Origin: a virus
Length of the DNA: 64,000 nt
Virus record (IMG/VR): IMGVR_UViG_3300030106_005394
Coordinates: 1 to 64,000 of that record
Reading direction: 5' to 3' (one strand)
Shown one piece after another: positions 56,301-61,159 of the stretch (position 1 is the stretch's first letter; every line of letters begins with the position of its first letter). The position numbers were made by a program, and so were the translations under genes. The notes below the pieces were generated by a model. It worked only from the letters and a program-made list of their open reading frames with translations. It was not told where the DNA came from and made no database searches.

Positions 56301-58481
56301 GGCAGGATGAATATGGTGTCCGAGAAGCCTCAAATGAGGATTAGCGGAAAGGTTCGTAGACGTGCAGAAGCTATACTCAAGGGTCAGGGTATAACAAACC
56401 CGAAGCAAAAGTTTGAGGAACTAAGGTCTGCCGCAGTCCAAGAGGGTCAAGCGAGAAAAGCTTTCGAGATGATGGAGCTTTACTTTGGCGGCAAAGATGG
56501 CCCTTACCAAGATGTTAGGTTCCTTACAGAAATGCTTGGCTTCCATGCGTTCATGCTATTGTCGCAACCAAAGTCCTCAATGCTTAACTTCCTGTCCATA
56601 CCTGATATATTTGTTTTCTCTAGGGGACTCAATAAGATGGGACTAAAGGGAACCGCAAAGGCATTAGGCAATGTGCTGGATCAAGGCTTTGGTGGAATGC
56701 TTGAGTCAATGGGTATACAGTATAAAAGGGCTCATGACTACGCAAAGGATACTGGAGAGATGTTCTTTCACTTTAAGGAACACGAAGCTCCATTTAGGGA
56801 TCAAATTAACCTAGTTGGGCTAAGAGGAACAGGTAAGGCATCCTTTACGGATAGGAGTATATCTGGGGGGCTAGGGCCGATTCCGGGTGTCAAAGGATTA
56901 TCTGCTATAGGCAGGGCACAGGCCGCTGGAGTGCGAGACCCAAGTAGACAGCCTCTATCGCTTAGGACGATGATTCCGGGCATAGGAGATCCATTTGGCT
57001 ATACAGCTAGAGTTTCCAACCACAGTATTGCTTTCGGGCTATCGTCGGTATACCACGATCTAGTCCTTGAGGCGTCTAAGTACATAAAAGCCAACAACCT
57101 AAAGCATGGTGATGAGATAACTGCCGAGGATCTAGGTTACGGAAAGGGCGTTGGAGGGATAGGATTCGGTAAGGCGACCCTAGATAACCTTGTTTTTGGA
57201 GGAGTAGAGGGCTGGAATAATTACAACGTAAAGCTAATTGACTCTGGCATTGGAAGTATAGCAGACCTTGCTCACGACTATTTGGCTAGAAAGAAGAACG
57301 GAGATAATCGGGTATTATCTAAGGATGCTGTTTTAGGTATAGGAACAATTGGCCTGAATGAGGTATCTCTTGATGGGTTCCTTGCTCGAGCACCTTGGCT
57401 ATACACGTCCCTGCCGGGCCGTGTAGCCGCTCCATTATTGGGTTGGTCACTTGGCAGGATCAATCAAGTTAATGAGTTTATGCGCACGAAGGACGGGAAG
57501 CTTTCGGGAATGCTACTCATTAAGTACATGGCCCTCATGTCTGGAAGCATGATCCCAGCAGGCCTATTCCTGTCCTTGACGCAGGATATCTGGGATGAAG
57601 ACATAACAGGTAAGCCATCTGCCTTAGGTTCCATAGCGCCTACTCAGGCCATACCATTCGTAGGTATGTTCATAAACAAAGACGATCCTAAGTATAGCAT
57701 CATGGCCGCAATCGAAAGGGCTGGAAGAACCTCCTCCCCTTATGGGTTGGTGTATGATGCTATCGCTCAAACCATATCATTTGCAGATCCACACTCTCCA
57801 GCTAGAGGATTCTCCCTAGATAGTAGAATACTTATATTCTCTCAATTGAGTGGATTTATGAACATACTCAGAAATGTTGCGTCTACAGGCCTAGAAGGAT
57901 TAACGGATTATGGGACATTCACTAGACCGCTACTTTACAACATGGGAGGCAATGCCTACTTCCATTACCATCAAGCGTTTACAAATCTCATGGGCTCTGA
58001 CTCTCAGGAGCGCAGGATGGCAGACATAATAGGTATTAAGAATACCTTACGTAAAGGGGCTAAGGCTACTGGTCTTCCGCTACGCACAGCCATGAAGTTT
58101 GGTGCTGCACCCACTCGACTCTCCATGTACATAAAGCAGATGGAGAGAGCGGCTATTGCAAATGACACAGACGCATTTAGGAATTCATATATTAGTGCGG
58201 TGGCCGTTGCCCGAGCCGATGGCAAACCTAACCCAGAGAAGTATGTTATTTCATCATTTAAGGACAGGGACTTACGCAGGTCTGTTACGGCTAGAAAAAT
58301 ACAAGATGAGGACTGGTCGAGACTACTCAATGAAATAGACCCTGAGATGAGAAGGAAGATATTGCAGTTTGAGGCTTCCAAGCAGAGGTATATTGAGCTA
58401 CTAAGTCCACAAGTAGAAGCCTACAAGCAACCTAGAAGAAAGAGCTTAGCGCAACTCAGGAGAGAAGCATTAGGCTTATAA
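41382..58481 (+). CDS. Giant large polyvalent protein (5,699 aa) with two metallopeptidase motifs
   Basis: This single frame takes 27% of the window. The N-terminal 370 residues hold hydrophobic segments and the phrase ITLEGGTEGFQELVNMMSEK, which I recall from phage polyvalent proteins. An SH3-like region is at about 415-515. LysM-like segments lie at about 1770 (RYRIERGDTLKGI) and 2523-2565 (VEVREGTTLADIAKA). Two zinc-peptidase motifs follow: HEIFH 3605-3609, and HELIH 3937-3941 with SLHEF (E4038) as a possible third ligand. The last 1,100 residues have hydrophobic helices (LLIKYMALMSGSMIPAGLFL). It follows internal virion proteins, so it is probably packaged and ejected. It could equally be cut into several proteins. 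The frame is uninterrupted. Confidence 0.9.
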   Translation: MSDTYGQTNPYTQRYRVQLKAQGVDTSQLSDDTLTFRLGKRLESEGKSLSKVGGDAFQKQYLDIKNRPAPDMQGPLALPKELYRAGRMSTIGMAGSGLSALGLVADQIPVVGDDLNAWMQEKANALRAESSRYTPTITRPTDIRWNKPDEAMRGAASIAGQAFPSLVQGLVAARTGAVGSKALAKTLSKRIPEGKKVTKRVKGTYVQRDAREDFIEKMEMGGMYAATALNSIGMNAGEIYSSLYDSTLLPESDPEYVDPVDARNASMVGGVISGSADFVLPSMIMSKFLRNTGPKGKHYWSRFVQSLPRNITLEGGTEGFQELVNMMSEKYAKGEPMDWKHMTSSERMRLVDAGILGAAGGAQATLIEALAQPEERPLSSVMAKELEARVKQGKIDQQRRLELADARETSRIGRIFKKGEAILDTSTGKIGTYNRRLSEDFIEIEADGQSQTVPIYRAVKAVPENQQSQFETGDYVTFSDIDVPEQGGIITSISGNRASIDGIDFDVELSKLNKVASKRENEQDRALQNLSKRTRSGNIAAATVNKILNSGLTIDQLKGTTAEGKDFEVVEQGGKYKYNLSSKKAKPVDVKVDPPTAEVQVPQSDINAYVTYATDFINKLKEKPNADLTGDYIYNITRKSFMNKYMKDKGVDAQVANNIWQQSNSNGIAWNLRERGILKGIRVSGETAGERLIADTKEKLGDIRKEYNLKKGVIAYNGNLGVTGRLNESNGRVEVHYISDAIIQTRQVDVGDIEKIKSTGDKASIKRLGFALQQQGIESYREHMDEILRLQGRTDKDIESKKEDVTRSIEEEGNRQAWLSYVSSLESKISEDETKQRNGKGFTDPAGNPNDFGRHYFAKQNISDLEDLYNGTLLNLGIYGDGSNKEYIDALAYYNIPARFNASDIKKVADVKPYYNMARRRFKYHLSKTQKEWESFLIDQYKADKSDKERRARESEAKNEKENERRKKLSQATKNNTPLPPDFEYSNEIVGRIEREHFSGVREGQEDALAIIDSIRSFLYNDGRFSFSEEQPALTGDKMRLYQAFDAHIRKNRGVWTPLVEGHWYKEPHWEKFINYARQEPSMRVKGLVWEDGDQAFPRKQNASLRAEINRWGSFYASWEGTYRDAVSTALGETLPKKLNVEQALLHMDEDFSNYIGENTDSALIQDILTGGEVEGVFTGLFDKLISVSSDAKTDWDTIANLSGGQQYPKLRFLKRPTKYGSHKVASINEDEFAELLAATQFDGANTMVNAWGNAIDITVTKQYKQNTSFKNYVVTDKAWGSEDRYWLEVRRDGGYYYVLLDSGSNDLRNSKRGIDFTEEQHSTSVQPETDTIEESFDEFKSYIGTLIESSIEGLDDYDILNLAAEDIIKNHKDKIPSILKRAKAPKVYDDSDGYEVLPYFVKLLEQAEQQGNLLELAKEQAKNVTEEQRQDALFSEFYKEAGDRISELEDEQAGDIPPDIGLAIMGEERRGIRELSKEWAEWFGRSAYRYLQMSVLRAARSGISLTRVFEEWYTSLIKYISTLTNTNGPVPTDTKARLMKVTNSELFSELLDELSKDKDFLSELTPQQQRNLKDIIKYGDSFGYMTKDSVVDYFDVIEDHMLTRIRVEALISDGDINNDLISQLQDQIGPVSLAEKIRQLQVAEGTGTEEIALHTALVGAENIYSKYNEAISKYDSVEDWTGTEDYRKLRAELQDSLYDKYKSGKGVNPIAELKDIKIPFGQADMFGANEFDPINAFQYEDIDWFNRLDNMDTPEFDWASILGATSYNRYRIERGDTLKGIVNMIAEQSGGDRDKIRDAIIESTNDDLNWIPDPLRSLNDAERMTYNALKAHRTFLESKVRDLGSSLELDEALKKVNKQMDDLTINAEKHNPQTRVEDFDGKAWHEQDIIGSGDNIGRFIIIPSRGGFGQALLDDIKAAEDARRIAIEFSGNEQKAFEALIAEEKAKEAKANLPSPEVQKSVAITVRSLSDENGQLSISDEDKYVNAEATAQKIDSVYAQSQMQAAMQKSTGAGKRAKGPYKKFFGFYSKSTASGLGSYFMVGTYQGKNKRVSIGSDNLPIVKKRPDGEPVINLTGKTFKEVRIQNKSTQQRSAGTYVIYRDNKGNAHFYNSNLFESYAPIMIRPDAFGLDRREGMTLGQFLVEHGDKFSLDGETITFRNPPMLADNQPRVSFKFSSYEDFLNAKNLAYGNVASVAASTGEKTLTGDRKTIKVLRSERNRLAEKIESFDVGDPDKLVNQYKFSHKAKSDELHKIEARSNPLMTGPEQDLDSFNENQRKNYTDDTVATVGQHASKIIKIGERSFQVTDTGVIDATTGLGVDSSKNFIVETLRPSRDIMIELVELSAELSYAGDPTNLYELKPDEIQNKFDRIVELEQKWKDLYSKNENLRYIIEQIGVPKDLGYSFGSRLYSVSQKMTGESQMENTRALEPEVARYIIESLFGRTRLLVPSKYELSIEMTRDIHKRLIKDNPLLSFLDRYIVDLSLKQSIRNVKRGDGKADEFIMDSGVTPVENAIMNDQRVVEVREGTTLADIAKAEGIETWDLVRLNGLIESEALTLRGEFSQQQKKIDVENAEAKFAEKLSRIKGTYPDYEVIILPNIEDSTVEVSRTSDREDTGYSDEDVDISDPDISGDRLGYSNTERMREYLKEEDTGRESEVIEVERRQIKDRSVELSRSLQGEYIDLGEELSELERQGFTTGSIAGKNQTRSNNIRARMREILVTIDRARRKSYWYTIRQNIYGSRIAGSSIELVTPESQALQEARAEQGIVQSQIKLERIEQGISQQSSDLQELRENIKKLGEETITVNTADFDRYANEPADATFVIKRDKHVTFTLEQGKALSELKGKLFNDLSKLGHYYKQIEIFVEAEIEASGLSAARAKRSATISKLRNLMVEKEAAMMESKAWTQVVNITKDPEDAANRVSDLGSTKQALLDYVDEEISTIEEQYTSPIDGTSIKVDMGSLSPSAASEIITSLGNVVLAGSSEGQLSEIKNNAEVIGEVSIKIDDMPESLQVELKSALEAYGTNDPRIAEKLMSISKNPVVLEYALGLFRGNRWQRSDDSSTYSVSSRNPWTSAAGTTQVFDSRKNFNTQSLRNFIHNGMGPMGGRKGYSQQFLQYVFRQFFTDINYISSEGDTTVFSQATADTIIKEAPLRGSTKEQLLEIKRRNEQQWAQVVGRLMAGGLGPTYLWDPSSIPSYVPDRPSINREDIDRGEFGFLGLDPNRLNAAISNNEDISKLKPDAELIYEQYQKALESRKITYREIDEADLAGLTPTQREEFINAERVSAIEAILDIGKNEPSNRTIGSLAMVLDNAVLASKTPEMLEAYIQDVLDKGGDIHQHWSRLILQDPDGVVSDQEGYRVGGSQGTREYSTPREFVDALYQKAADIVSDITEAVGGVGVNRNLVAEALRGQTDHSPTNEYKSATEPDEKIDPDAHIFHSAEPLEGQLDFDGQPMTGPVLTSSDKAERHNASVYAKTPSRIPVAPPIQETMVEDNNRAVDILLDNNLNSEYAGKLLHRVAARGNVDEFTKEIADRLRNAPALRSLPINFEQWATFKHKAYTKSGAFGKAYYNATTKSVHISKDAFRIRGADVDAQLDYIIVHEIFHNVLRDALTQKAQIRINDITEYRVAYLEDEANELFNEIKKIDIPAEFAHQVSSMEEFLNASWSDKRFSEWLSSQSPKSASGSKFKNFLDWLLDIFSRVISKITQRQDKREDRKSLSRIHERVKALTEALVPFQPPEGLAGKVFRSRGRHDQIARSISFSGYELDGNNIRALRSSLISDYVSDFKAAEVENPFEDYEKELDRLKKEVIEEEGGLNDDYLLTLKERAAKAVGQSLRRGQPVRHLYETHSFGRYKTVGVLFDEIYKSAKSRLPADSANIKLLKALDKALNWDVSNAQPIREAKLVPIEDRMGSSRRGRVGLKSDASVGTFIHELIHQFTQPEIRALERAHLNEHANYIEFARAIAESDSGSSASKVAQMYIKVIDSLPRDMRHTLVAGETYNLGKPMRRLNWRGLIGKDVSSGIAYGLSSLHEFYTQSLTDSDFQSLLADIFVDRSSTVLTELQDAFANRFNTIADTMLDLVLASEAYAPSYALPEEGKAMDLSDRRDITEQYLDSLPVERDSDDDVLLFSSEPNPDVTITPDENVAHQMLQELGGANTVLKEMEVVLSELAEEGYVPSTKEGEEPLAAFVREYGIVEGKPITYHINKLSKYAEAIGEDPKNVGLGWGGNDVNFKMQSAQLAIKYLEIIRKKARDQAESSATSIDNLETEIEELKKLLDPKQAFETSRNGRTLKGKFTTTINGKIKKLKATNTDQSLALAEELESIKGATSTQRVVDTLIHVVDRDVDIKGPVEDISSAIYDLTNDRNYSDVMAEVIQSSPTSFAFMQISRGTLPNQQELVDEISNYANYSRIKLEMEVPKLTGDDFETKIKRQFAERWRDLRLKEADIEYERSVNSVGREINNRLFPLRQKLGVILGDMEPFSLSDGVTMIHMKQTGEGNWTSGTYVIRLGNDMSPADLDEYNQVVGDNLKFLRDKSNDRYKDEPFYDIVKTQTNEAAKAPTMKEWHESRRASYFSVVQSLSQQFANMGLLGKTMSQMLNQVVTLHKAHDSYFKNQSFKWNRKLKDAAKALGYNDWQKLIEGPYTDALNWLDNHPELIGKGDVAYERMWEYLKTSGTFANPEKATLLGKKAFIAFMKETNTSREMLRDLSLSIGNKVKAVHKGDNIMVQSPVTGEMVPLYRDPIDVGPVTVARRINKSLIATVEVLSRAGWGDIKPPEEGEDIGLYLSRYFTPQVVERFVAPYATMNTMTEAFKLKGQMIPQSVIRSAWMKTSGEGTDRFIEWAQNLSTTLGMELEDTTKQLFSQLQGFHSEMVRVKDSADNKETFRITDSVAHKIMDGRDIRTVMPKEFWQYDTFDEMGFNIQLANVITNAVMGRGGERRRGVHNGLMDQLRIKKKAFAELISQAGGRMNMVSEKPQMRISGKVRRRAEAILKGQGITNPKQKFEELRSAAVQEGQARKAFEMMELYFGGKDGPYQDVRFLTEMLGFHAFMLLSQPKSSMLNFLSIPDIFVFSRGLNKMGLKGTAKALGNVLDQGFGGMLESMGIQYKRAHDYAKDTGEMFFHFKEHEAPFRDQINLVGLRGTGKASFTDRSISGGLGPIPGVKGLSAIGRAQAAGVRDPSRQPLSLRTMIPGIGDPFGYTARVSNHSIAFGLSSVYHDLVLEASKYIKANNLKHGDEITAEDLGYGKGVGGIGFGKATLDNLVFGGVEGWNNYNVKLIDSGIGSIADLAHDYLARKKNGDNRVLSKDAVLGIGTIGLNEVSLDGFLARAPWLYTSLPGRVAAPLLGWSLGRINQVNEFMRTKDGKLSGMLLIKYMALMSGSMIPAGLFLSLTQDIWDEDITGKPSALGSIAPTQAIPFVGMFINKDDPKYSIMAAIERAGRTSSPYGLVYDAIAQTISFADPHSPARGFSLDSRILIFSQLSGFMNILRNVASTGLEGLTDYGTFTRPLLYNMGGNAYFHYHQAFTNLMGSDSQERRMADIIGIKNTLRKGAKATGLPLRTAMKFGAAPTRLSMYIKQMERAAIANDTDAFRNSYISAVAVARADGKPNPEKYVISSFKDRDLRRSVTARKIQDEDWSRLLNEIDPEMRRKILQFEASKQRYIELLSPQVEAYKQPRRKSLAQLRREALGL

Positions 58482-58484
58482 GGT

Positions 58485-58907
58485 GTGGACTCAAAAAGAT
58501 TCGGCACCACATGCGAGGTTGCCTTCAAGCTTCATGCATTAAAGAGGAACCTAGAGGTCTTTCCTTCCGAGGGAGACTTTAGTGTTGTTGACTGCATTAT
58601 AATGAACCCAGCAGGTAAGTGCTATAGGGTTCAGATAAAAGGGACAAGCACTATCACTAGCGATGGGATAGATAGACCAAAGCCCAAAAATAAGTATCGA
58701 GTAGTCTGTGGTAGAGGTACGGCAAAAGAATCCTTGAAGGCAACTGAGGTTGATGTGCTTGCATGCTACATAGAGCCTAGGGACGTGTGGTATCTTATTC
58801 CCATGACCAAAGCCCACGGCAAGAAGTCATTTGCGTTTTTTGTCAAAGAAGATAGTAAGTCTCAATGGTCTCCATTTAGAGACAACTGGGATATTTTCTT
58901 GAAGTAG
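58485..58907 (+). CDS. PD-(D/E)XK-like nuclease family protein (140 aa)
   Basis: The layout is an N-terminal helix (GTTCEVAFKLHALKRNLEV), then SEGDFSVVDCIIMN, then CYRVQIKGT. This is D-x(n)-QxK, a variant of the PD-(D/E)XK core seen in some restriction-like phage proteins. The Gln for Glu change is tolerated in parts of this superfamily. The GTG start at 58485 is four bases after the giant gene stop. It may process or degrade DNA, or work with the giant protein. Confidence 0.75.
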   Translation: MDSKRFGTTCEVAFKLHALKRNLEVFPSEGDFSVVDCIIMNPAGKCYRVQIKGTSTITSDGIDRPKPKNKYRVVCGRGTAKESLKATEVDVLACYIEPRDVWYLIPMTKAHGKKSFAFFVKEDSKSQWSPFRDNWDIFLK

Positions 58908-58933
58908 ATTGATCGAAGTATATATTTATAATT

Positions 58934-59230
58934 ATGCCAGCCAAGAAGAAGAGTAGGAGAAATACCTTAGCCAAGGGTGCATCGTCAGCAAAGAAGCTGG
59001 CCTATCAGCGTAAGTACAATAAGAGTACAAAGGAGAAGCGTAGGCGGGCAAAGCTCAACAAGGCAAACCGAAAAGCAGGTACATACGGAAATAAGGACAA
59101 GAAGGACGTATCGCACACCAAGGGAGGCGGGTATGTCATGGAGTCCGAGAAGAAGAACAGAGGTCGGCGTGGCAAGAAGTCCGTCAAGAGGTCACGCAAG
59201 CTACCAACTATCAAGCACAAGAAGAAGTGA
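58934..59230 (+). CDS. Lysine-rich small protein (98 aa)
   Basis: Starts MPAKKKSRRNTLAKGASSAK and continues AYQRKYNKSTKEKRRRAKLN, KANRKAGTYGNKDKKDVSHT. I recall this AYQRKYN...KANRKAG...DVSH pattern from many aquatic phages. It is extremely basic and lacks cysteines. It probably binds DNA or coats the genome or capsid interior. It starts a cluster of similar genes. The leader is A/T-rich. Confidence 0.85.
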   Translation: MPAKKKSRRNTLAKGASSAKKLAYQRKYNKSTKEKRRRAKLNKANRKAGTYGNKDKKDVSHTKGGGYVMESEKKNRGRRGKKSVKRSRKLPTIKHKKK

Positions 59231-59541
59231 GATACCTACTCCTATTGATACTGCTCTGCGGCTGCAGGACAGGCCAGCAGAACATAGAGAAGAGCACGTT
59301 TTATAACCCAATAGGTGAGGCTCGCCACCATGTATCTAGGGCAGAGCGACATATTGATCGTGCAATTAAAAAGACTCCCTCAGTAGAGCAATTAAATAGG
59401 TCCGAACCATTGAAGTGGTTCGTAATATTAACGAGCATAACTTTAGTCCTCACCTTCGGCGTAACTACCTGCGTGGTTGCTGCGAAGAAGATAATAAGCC
59501 ACATTAAGCTCAAGAAAAATGACAATACCAGAACAGACTGA
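59227..59541 (+). CDS. Lipoprotein with C-terminal membrane helix, candidate unimolecular spanin
   Basis: The GTG start (GTGA overlap) leads to the signal peptide MRYLLLLILLCGC, with a lipobox LCGC at C13. The mature protein is charged and helical (GEARHHVSRAERHIDRAIKK) and ends with a transmembrane helix (about 64-86, KWFVILTSITLVLTFGVTTC) and a short basic tail. A lipid anchor plus C-terminal membrane helix is the u-spanin layout, spanning the periplasm from outer to inner membrane. Such proteins fuse the two membranes at lysis of Gram-negative hosts. At 104 residues it is short but possible. Confidence 0.7.
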   Translation: MRYLLLLILLCGCRTGQQNIEKSTFYNPIGEARHHVSRAERHIDRAIKKTPSVEQLNRSEPLKWFVILTSITLVLTFGVTTCVVAAKKIISHIKLKKNDNTRTD

Positions 59542-59704
59542 CGCATTTTACACCGACCTGTATCAGCTGATCTCTAGGTATAGTAATGAGTTTGACTTGC
59601 CACTTGAGACCCTAATTGGTGCAATAGAGATGGTTAAGGCAGACTTAGTGTCGGGTGTAGCTTTCCAAGTGGATTTCGAAATTGATACAGAAGAAGATGA
59701 ATGA
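59519..59704 (+). CDS. Hypothetical acidic small protein (61 aa)
   Basis: A soluble helical protein (TDAFYTDLYQLISRYSNEFD, LETLIGAIEMVKADLVSG) with an acidic C-terminus. It overlaps the spanin-like gene by 23 bases and the next gene by eight. I recall similar small proteins in phage lysis regions, but give no function. Confidence 0.7.
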   Translation: MTIPEQTDAFYTDLYQLISRYSNEFDLPLETLIGAIEMVKADLVSGVAFQVDFEIDTEEDE

Positions 59705-60020
59705 GGAGCTTTCAGAGAACACACAAGTAAAGGCCAACATGGCCTTCGCAATCAAGGTCATCATGGCCGTTGGTACTGCTGTGTGGGGGTATAGTGTCAT
59801 TGAGCATCGCATAAGCGACACAGAGAATGAGATCGTACGCATGAAGTCGGACGTAGAACAGAACTCAGAGTTCAGGGTCAAATGGCCAAGAGGAGAGCTT
59901 GGAGCATTGCCCGATGATGCAGAACAGAATTTAAGGCTGGGCTATATAGAAGCTCAGATTAAAGTTCACTCAGAGCATATTGATAACCTCAGACATAAAG
60001 ACGATGCCCAAATTAGGTAA
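59697..60020 (+). CDS. Membrane protein with coiled coil (107 aa)
   Basis: ATG 59697 is chosen over the TTG at 59682. After a short charged N-terminus there is one transmembrane helix (about 13-32, AFAIKVIMAVGTAVWGYS). A coiled coil (EHRISDTENEIVRMKSDVEQ) and a segment FRVKWPRGELGALPDDAEQN follow. This RVKWPRGELG phrase recurs in a phage membrane family. It may join in lysis with the spanin-like protein upstream. Confidence 0.75.
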   Translation: MNEELSENTQVKANMAFAIKVIMAVGTAVWGYSVIEHRISDTENEIVRMKSDVEQNSEFRVKWPRGELGALPDDAEQNLRLGYIEAQIKVHSEHIDNLRHKDDAQIR

Positions 60021-60120
60021 AAAGAAATTCCCATACACAAAAGCAGGTATGAAAGCATACTCAAAAGCTAAGGCTAAAAAAGCCCCAGCCAAAAAGGCTA
60101 AAGCCAAAAAACGCTACTAA
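60004..60120 (+). CDS. Lysine-rich microprotein (38 aa)
   Basis: Starts MPKLGKKKFPYTKAGMKAYS and ends in KAKAKK-type repeats. It overlaps the previous gene by 17 bases and the next ATG by one (TAATG). The FPYTKAG phrase occurs in other phage microproteins I recall. It is strongly basic and so probably nucleic-acid binding. Confidence 0.7.
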   Translation: MPKLGKKKFPYTKAGMKAYSKAKAKKAPAKKAKAKKRY

Positions 60121-60254
60121 TGCCCAAGAAGTCCAAAACCAAAAAGGACTCTTGCTACAAGAAGGTGAAGGCCAGCTACAAGGTGTTCCCTTCTGCATAT
60201 GCAAGTGGTGCCATAGCTAAGTGCCGAAAGCGCAAGGCTAGGAAGAAAAAGTAA
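60120..60254 (+). CDS. Lysine-rich microprotein, DUF6321-like (44 aa)
   Basis: The 44 residues include KKDSCYKKVKASYKVFPSAY and ASGAIAKCRKRKARKKK. This CYKKVK...YPSAYASGA...CRK pattern is widely shared by phages and giant viruses. The two Cys (CYKK, KCRK) could bind metal. It is coupled to both neighbours by one-base overlaps. Confidence 0.75.
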   Translation: MPKKSKTKKDSCYKKVKASYKVFPSAYASGAIAKCRKRKARKKK

Positions 60255-60493
60255 TGGCTGTCCGCAAGACAAAGAAGGGAGCCTCCCTCAGGCGATGGTT
60301 CAAGGAGAAATGGACTGATCAGCATGGGCGGCCCTGCGGGAATAAAAAGACCAAGGGAGTCAAGAAGTGCCGACCCACAAAGAGGGTATCAAAGAAGACT
60401 CCTAAAACATGGAAGCAGGTAGGAAAGAAGAAGAAGGCTTTAGTTGCAGCAAAACGCAAAGTAGGGATGGGTAAGAGAACCAAGAAGGCATGA
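60254..60493 (+). CDS. Lysine-rich protein, DUF5872-like (79 aa)
   Basis: The pattern RRWFKEKWTDQHGRPCGNKK, then KCRPTKRVSKKTPKTWKQVG, is a family (DUF5872-like) present in large algal viruses and phages. It has paired cysteines (PCG, KKC) and over a third Lys/Arg. It probably binds nucleic acid. Its ATG overlaps the previous stop. Confidence 0.8.
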   Translation: MAVRKTKKGASLRRWFKEKWTDQHGRPCGNKKTKGVKKCRPTKRVSKKTPKTWKQVGKKKKALVAAKRKVGMGKRTKKA

Positions 60494-60558
60494 AGCGCAC
60501 CAACAACTACAAGCGCAAGATGAAGCCTTGCTGTCGCAAGTGCGCCAAAAAGAAATGA
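60490..60558 (+). CDS. Lysine/Cys microprotein (22 aa)
   Basis: A 22-residue frame, MKRTNNYKRKMKPCCRKCAK and K-K, overlaps the previous stop by four bases (ATGA). It has three cysteines in CCRKC. It is the last gene before the convergent hairpin. Its small size makes it uncertain. Confidence 0.5.
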   Translation: MKRTNNYKRKMKPCCRKCAKKK

Positions 60559-60566
60559 CACTCATC

Positions 60567-60595
60567 AAGGGCGACCCCCGAAGGAGCCGCCCTTT
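60567..60595. terminator. Convergent hairpin between late and accessory blocks
   Basis: CAAGGGCG...CGCCCTTT forms a stem with a GAAG/TTCG-type centre. The minus-strand version pairs better (two wobbles) than the plus (two mismatches). Neither side has a long T-tract. It lies between genes that converge at 60558 and 60600, so it may stop both. Confidence 0.6.
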
Positions 60596-60599
60596 ATGA

Positions 60600-60827
60600 T
60601 TAGCTTAGTGCTTTATGTTCGTCAATGTCAGGCAGGATCACATCCAGCCATATCTGAAGACAGGCTTCATTGTCCTCAGGAGCCAGCCTCTGCTTCCATT
60701 CGTTAGTTGTATCCGAGATGGATACCGTATCTTCCTGTAGGTCAGGCAAGCCATTCTCCGCAAGAGGACCAACTTGGCCATCGTTGCGAATGTAGCTACC
60801 TACGGATTTTAGTATTATTAAGTCCAT
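60600..60827 (-). CDS. Hypothetical protein (75 aa)
   Basis: A small acidic protein (VGSYIRNDGQVGPLAENGLP, EWKQRLAPEDNEACLQIWLD). It overlaps the upstream gene by 32 bases. The family is unknown. It is the last gene of the right-hand minus-strand operon. Confidence 0.65.
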   Translation of the reverse strand: MDLIILKSVGSYIRNDGQVGPLAENGLPDLQEDTVSISDTTNEWKQRLAPEDNEACLQIWLDVILPDIDEHKALS

Positions 60828-60987
60828 GCTTAACCCAACAGTTTCCTAATGTGTAACCGTACTTACCCTTTCTTATTGGATACTTGGACGGATCTTTGTA
60901 TGTCCAAGTATTATTGTTACCCTTGTGCTGCTCATAGGCAGCAACCAGTGCTTGTTTTGGAGGTAGTGAGTAGCTCAGCTCCTCCAT
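60796..60987 (-). CDS. Hypothetical protein (63 aa), start revised
   Basis: The frame opens at 61011. I choose ATG 60987, eight bases after the preceding stop, because the protein MEELSYSLPPKQALVAAYEQ fits a phage family I recall with that start. It continues NNTWTYKDPSKYPIRKGKYG, a Tyr/Trp-rich region. The function is unknown. Alternative starts are within 24 bases. Confidence 0.65.
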   Translation of the reverse strand: MEELSYSLPPKQALVAAYEQHKGNNNTWTYKDPSKYPIRKGKYGYTLGNCWVKHGLNNTKIRR

Positions 60988-60994
60988 ACTATGC

Positions 60995-61159
60995 CTAACT
61001 ATTGTCGTCATCGTAGTCGATTATGTCATTATCTCGCATCATATCTGCGACTTGATCTTCCGACATATACTTGAGGCATGCCATGATTACGTAGTCTTTG
61101 GTTACTAGTCCTTGATCTAGCATTTCAAGGAGCTTGTTCGTTTGCTTTCTTACGCTCAT
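60995..61159 (-). CDS. Small acidic-tailed phage protein (54 aa)
   Basis: The 54-residue frame runs MSVRKQTNKLLEMLDQGLVT, then KDYVIMACLKYMSEDQVADM and an Asp-rich end. The ACLKYMSED phrase is typical of a small phage family I recall. It overlaps the following stop by one base. Confidence 0.7.
   Translation of the reverse strand: MSVRKQTNKLLEMLDQGLVTKDYVIMACLKYMSEDQVADMMRDNDIIDYDDDNS

Noticed and set aside
41382-58481. RNA polymerase-like function for the giant protein
   Set aside because: I looked for the DxDGD-type and T7-type motifs expected of ejected RNA polymerases and saw none.
60120-60254. Lysine-rich frames as translation noise
   Set aside because: The tight start/stop overlaps, recurring Cys spacing and family-like motifs support real genes, so I kept them.
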